Part shown: in pieces, positions 4,328 through 5,117 of the stretch | Layout: each line of letters opens with the position of its first letter | Position numbering within the stretch: the first letter of the stretch is position 1 | DNA from: Methanomassiliicoccaceae archaeon | GTDB taxonomy: Archaea; Thermoplasmatota; Thermoplasmata; Methanomassiliicoccales; UBA472 | Length of the DNA stretch: 5,117 nucleotides | Reading direction: 5' to 3' | Assembly (NCBI GenBank): GCA_016919565.1 | Contig: JACXTO010000091.1 | Span: 1-5,117 of the forward strand | Notes under the pieces: model-generated | Seen by the model: only the letters and a program-made list of their open reading frames with translations | What the model was told of the DNA's origin: nothing | Database searches by the model: none | Program-made: the position numbers and the translations under genes

Positions 4328-5117
4328 ATGGCAAAGTGCTACCTCGTGCTCGAAGACGGAACGATCATGGAGGGCACGGGATTTGGTTTTGATCACACTT
4401 CATATGGAGAGGTGGTCTTCAACACCAGCATGACCGGGTACCAGGAGTCGTTGACCGATCCGTCCTACGCCGGTCAGATCCTCATCATGTCGTACCCGCT
4501 CATCGGCAACTACGGGATCAATCACGTCGATTTCGAATCGGACAAGGTGCACGTCCGGGGATACGCGGTCCGGGAGCGTTGCGTCGAGCCGAGCAACATG
4601 TACGGCGGCGACAAGATCGACTCGTTCCTCAAAAGGCAGAAGGTTTCAGGGATCTCGGAGCTCGACACCCGCGCCCTGATCATCCGCATCAGGGAGAAAG
4701 GCACTCCCAGAGGAGCGATATGCTTCGAGGAGGACCTCGAAAAGACGCTCAAGAAGGTGCAGACCATGCCCTTCCCCTCCGACGCCAATCTGGTGCACGA
4801 CGTCTCGACCCGGGAGGTGCTTCGCTACGAAAAGGAGGGTGCGAAGGAGGTCGTGCTCGTCGATTGCGGCACCAAGCAGAACATCGTGCGCGAGCTACGC
4901 AAGCGCTTCTCGCTGACCATCGTGCCATACGACACCGAGGCTTCCTGGTTCCGGGACCATGAGCTGGATGGCGTGGTAATCTCCAACGGGCCGGGCGATC
5001 CCTCTCATCCGGTGATCAAAGATACCGTCATCAAGACGCTGAAGGCGATCAAGGAGGACTATCCGATATTCGGCATCTGCTTCGGCAATCAGCTCCTCGC
5101 CCACGCTTTCGGAGGCA
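4328..5117 (+). CDS. carA: Carbamoyl-phosphate synthase small (glutaminase) subunit, 3' end cut by window
   Basis: CarA hydrolyses glutamine and channels ammonia to CarB, which makes carbamoyl phosphate for pyrimidine and arginine synthesis. The 263 visible residues begin [12 protein letters not shown]. The N-terminal CarA domain shows [20 protein letters not shown] (28-47), SYPLIGNYG (55-63) and [10 protein letters not shown] (108-117). The class I glutamine amidotransferase domain begins near 175 with [12 protein letters not shown], then SNGPGDP (219-225) and the nucleophile elbow GICFGNQ with catalytic C251. The sequence ends before the His/Glu of the triad; about 90-110 residues are missing if the usual 350-380 applies. 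N254 replaces the His of the bacterial GHQ; this position is not in the triad. I chose 4328 because the conserved N-terminus starts there and the TATA spacing fits. An in-frame ATG at 4301 would add nine residues and overlap the TATA-like box. carB would be expected downstream, outside the window. Confidence 0.97.
   Translation, partial: MAKCYLVLEDGTIMEGTGFGFDHTSYGEVVFNTSMTGYQESLTDPSYAGQILIMSYPLIGNYGINHVDFESDKVHVRGYAVRERCVEPSNMYGGDKIDSFLKRQKVSGISELDTRALIIRIREKGTPRGAICFEEDLEKTLKKVQTMPFPSDANLVHDVSTREVLRYEKEGAKEVVLVDCGTKQNIVRELRKRFSLTIVPYDTEASWFRDHELDGVVISNGPGDPSHPVIKDTVIKTLKAIKEDYPIFGICFGNQLLAHAFGG

Noticed and set aside
4153..4392. 79-codon plus-strand frame across the divergent spacer into carA
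   Set aside because: It runs out of frame into carA, lacks a ribosome binding site and shows no protein-like pattern.
1..5117. Mobile element, CRISPR array, toxin-antitoxin or defence system
   Set aside because: No transposase, integrase, regularly spaced repeats, terminal inverted repeats or target duplications were seen. All long genes are housekeeping or metabolic.

Overview
The window is chromosomal and archaeal, with five protein genes and two short intergenic spacers. The archaeal assignment rests on four observations. There is a pelota (aPelota, mRNA-surveillance) gene. The LeuC-type hydro-lyase large subunit is short (416 aa) and separate from its small subunit. Two start codons lack a Shine-Dalgarno sequence and have AT-rich boxes at the distance expected for leaderless archaeal promoters. 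The coding sequence is GC-rich with mostly G/C third positions. Together these suggest a moderately GC-rich Euryarchaeota/Thermoplasmatota-type genome, possibly Methanomassiliicoccales-like. That narrower placement is an impression from protein style and was not tested.

Positions 1-2847 hold a minus-strand operon, transcribed right to left: a LeuC/HacA-type large subunit (2847-1597), a LeuD/HacB-type small subunit (1597-1094, stop and start overlapping by one base) and an isocitrate/isopropylmalate dehydrogenase-family enzyme (1069 to the left edge, 3' end missing). The two dehydratase subunits should form a [4Fe-4S] enzyme that moves the hydroxyl of a 2- or 3-hydroxy tricarboxylate or dicarboxylate. 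The dehydrogenase would oxidatively decarboxylate the product. Ser131 and Asn133 of the dehydrogenase match the isocitrate-contacting Ser/Asn of isocitrate dehydrogenases. The operon could therefore run citrate to isocitrate to 2-oxoglutarate, with the LeuCD pair acting as an aconitase. Leucine synthesis and homologous chain extension remain alternatives.

Positions 2848-3108 are a spacer containing the operon's leader or promoter region, an imperfect inverted repeat, and a doubtful 45-codon reading frame that overlaps the leuC start. Positions 3109-4146 (minus) encode pelota, which rescues stalled ribosomes. Positions 4147-4327 are a divergent promoter region with three short inverted repeats between the pelota and carA promoters. 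From 4328 to the right edge (plus) lies carA, the glutaminase subunit of carbamoyl-phosphate synthetase, truncated by the window just after its catalytic cysteine.

No RNA gene, CRISPR array, insertion sequence or other mobile element is visible. The genes are largely ordinary housekeeping genes. The points that merit a second look are the specificity of the hydro-lyase/dehydrogenase operon and the structured spacers.
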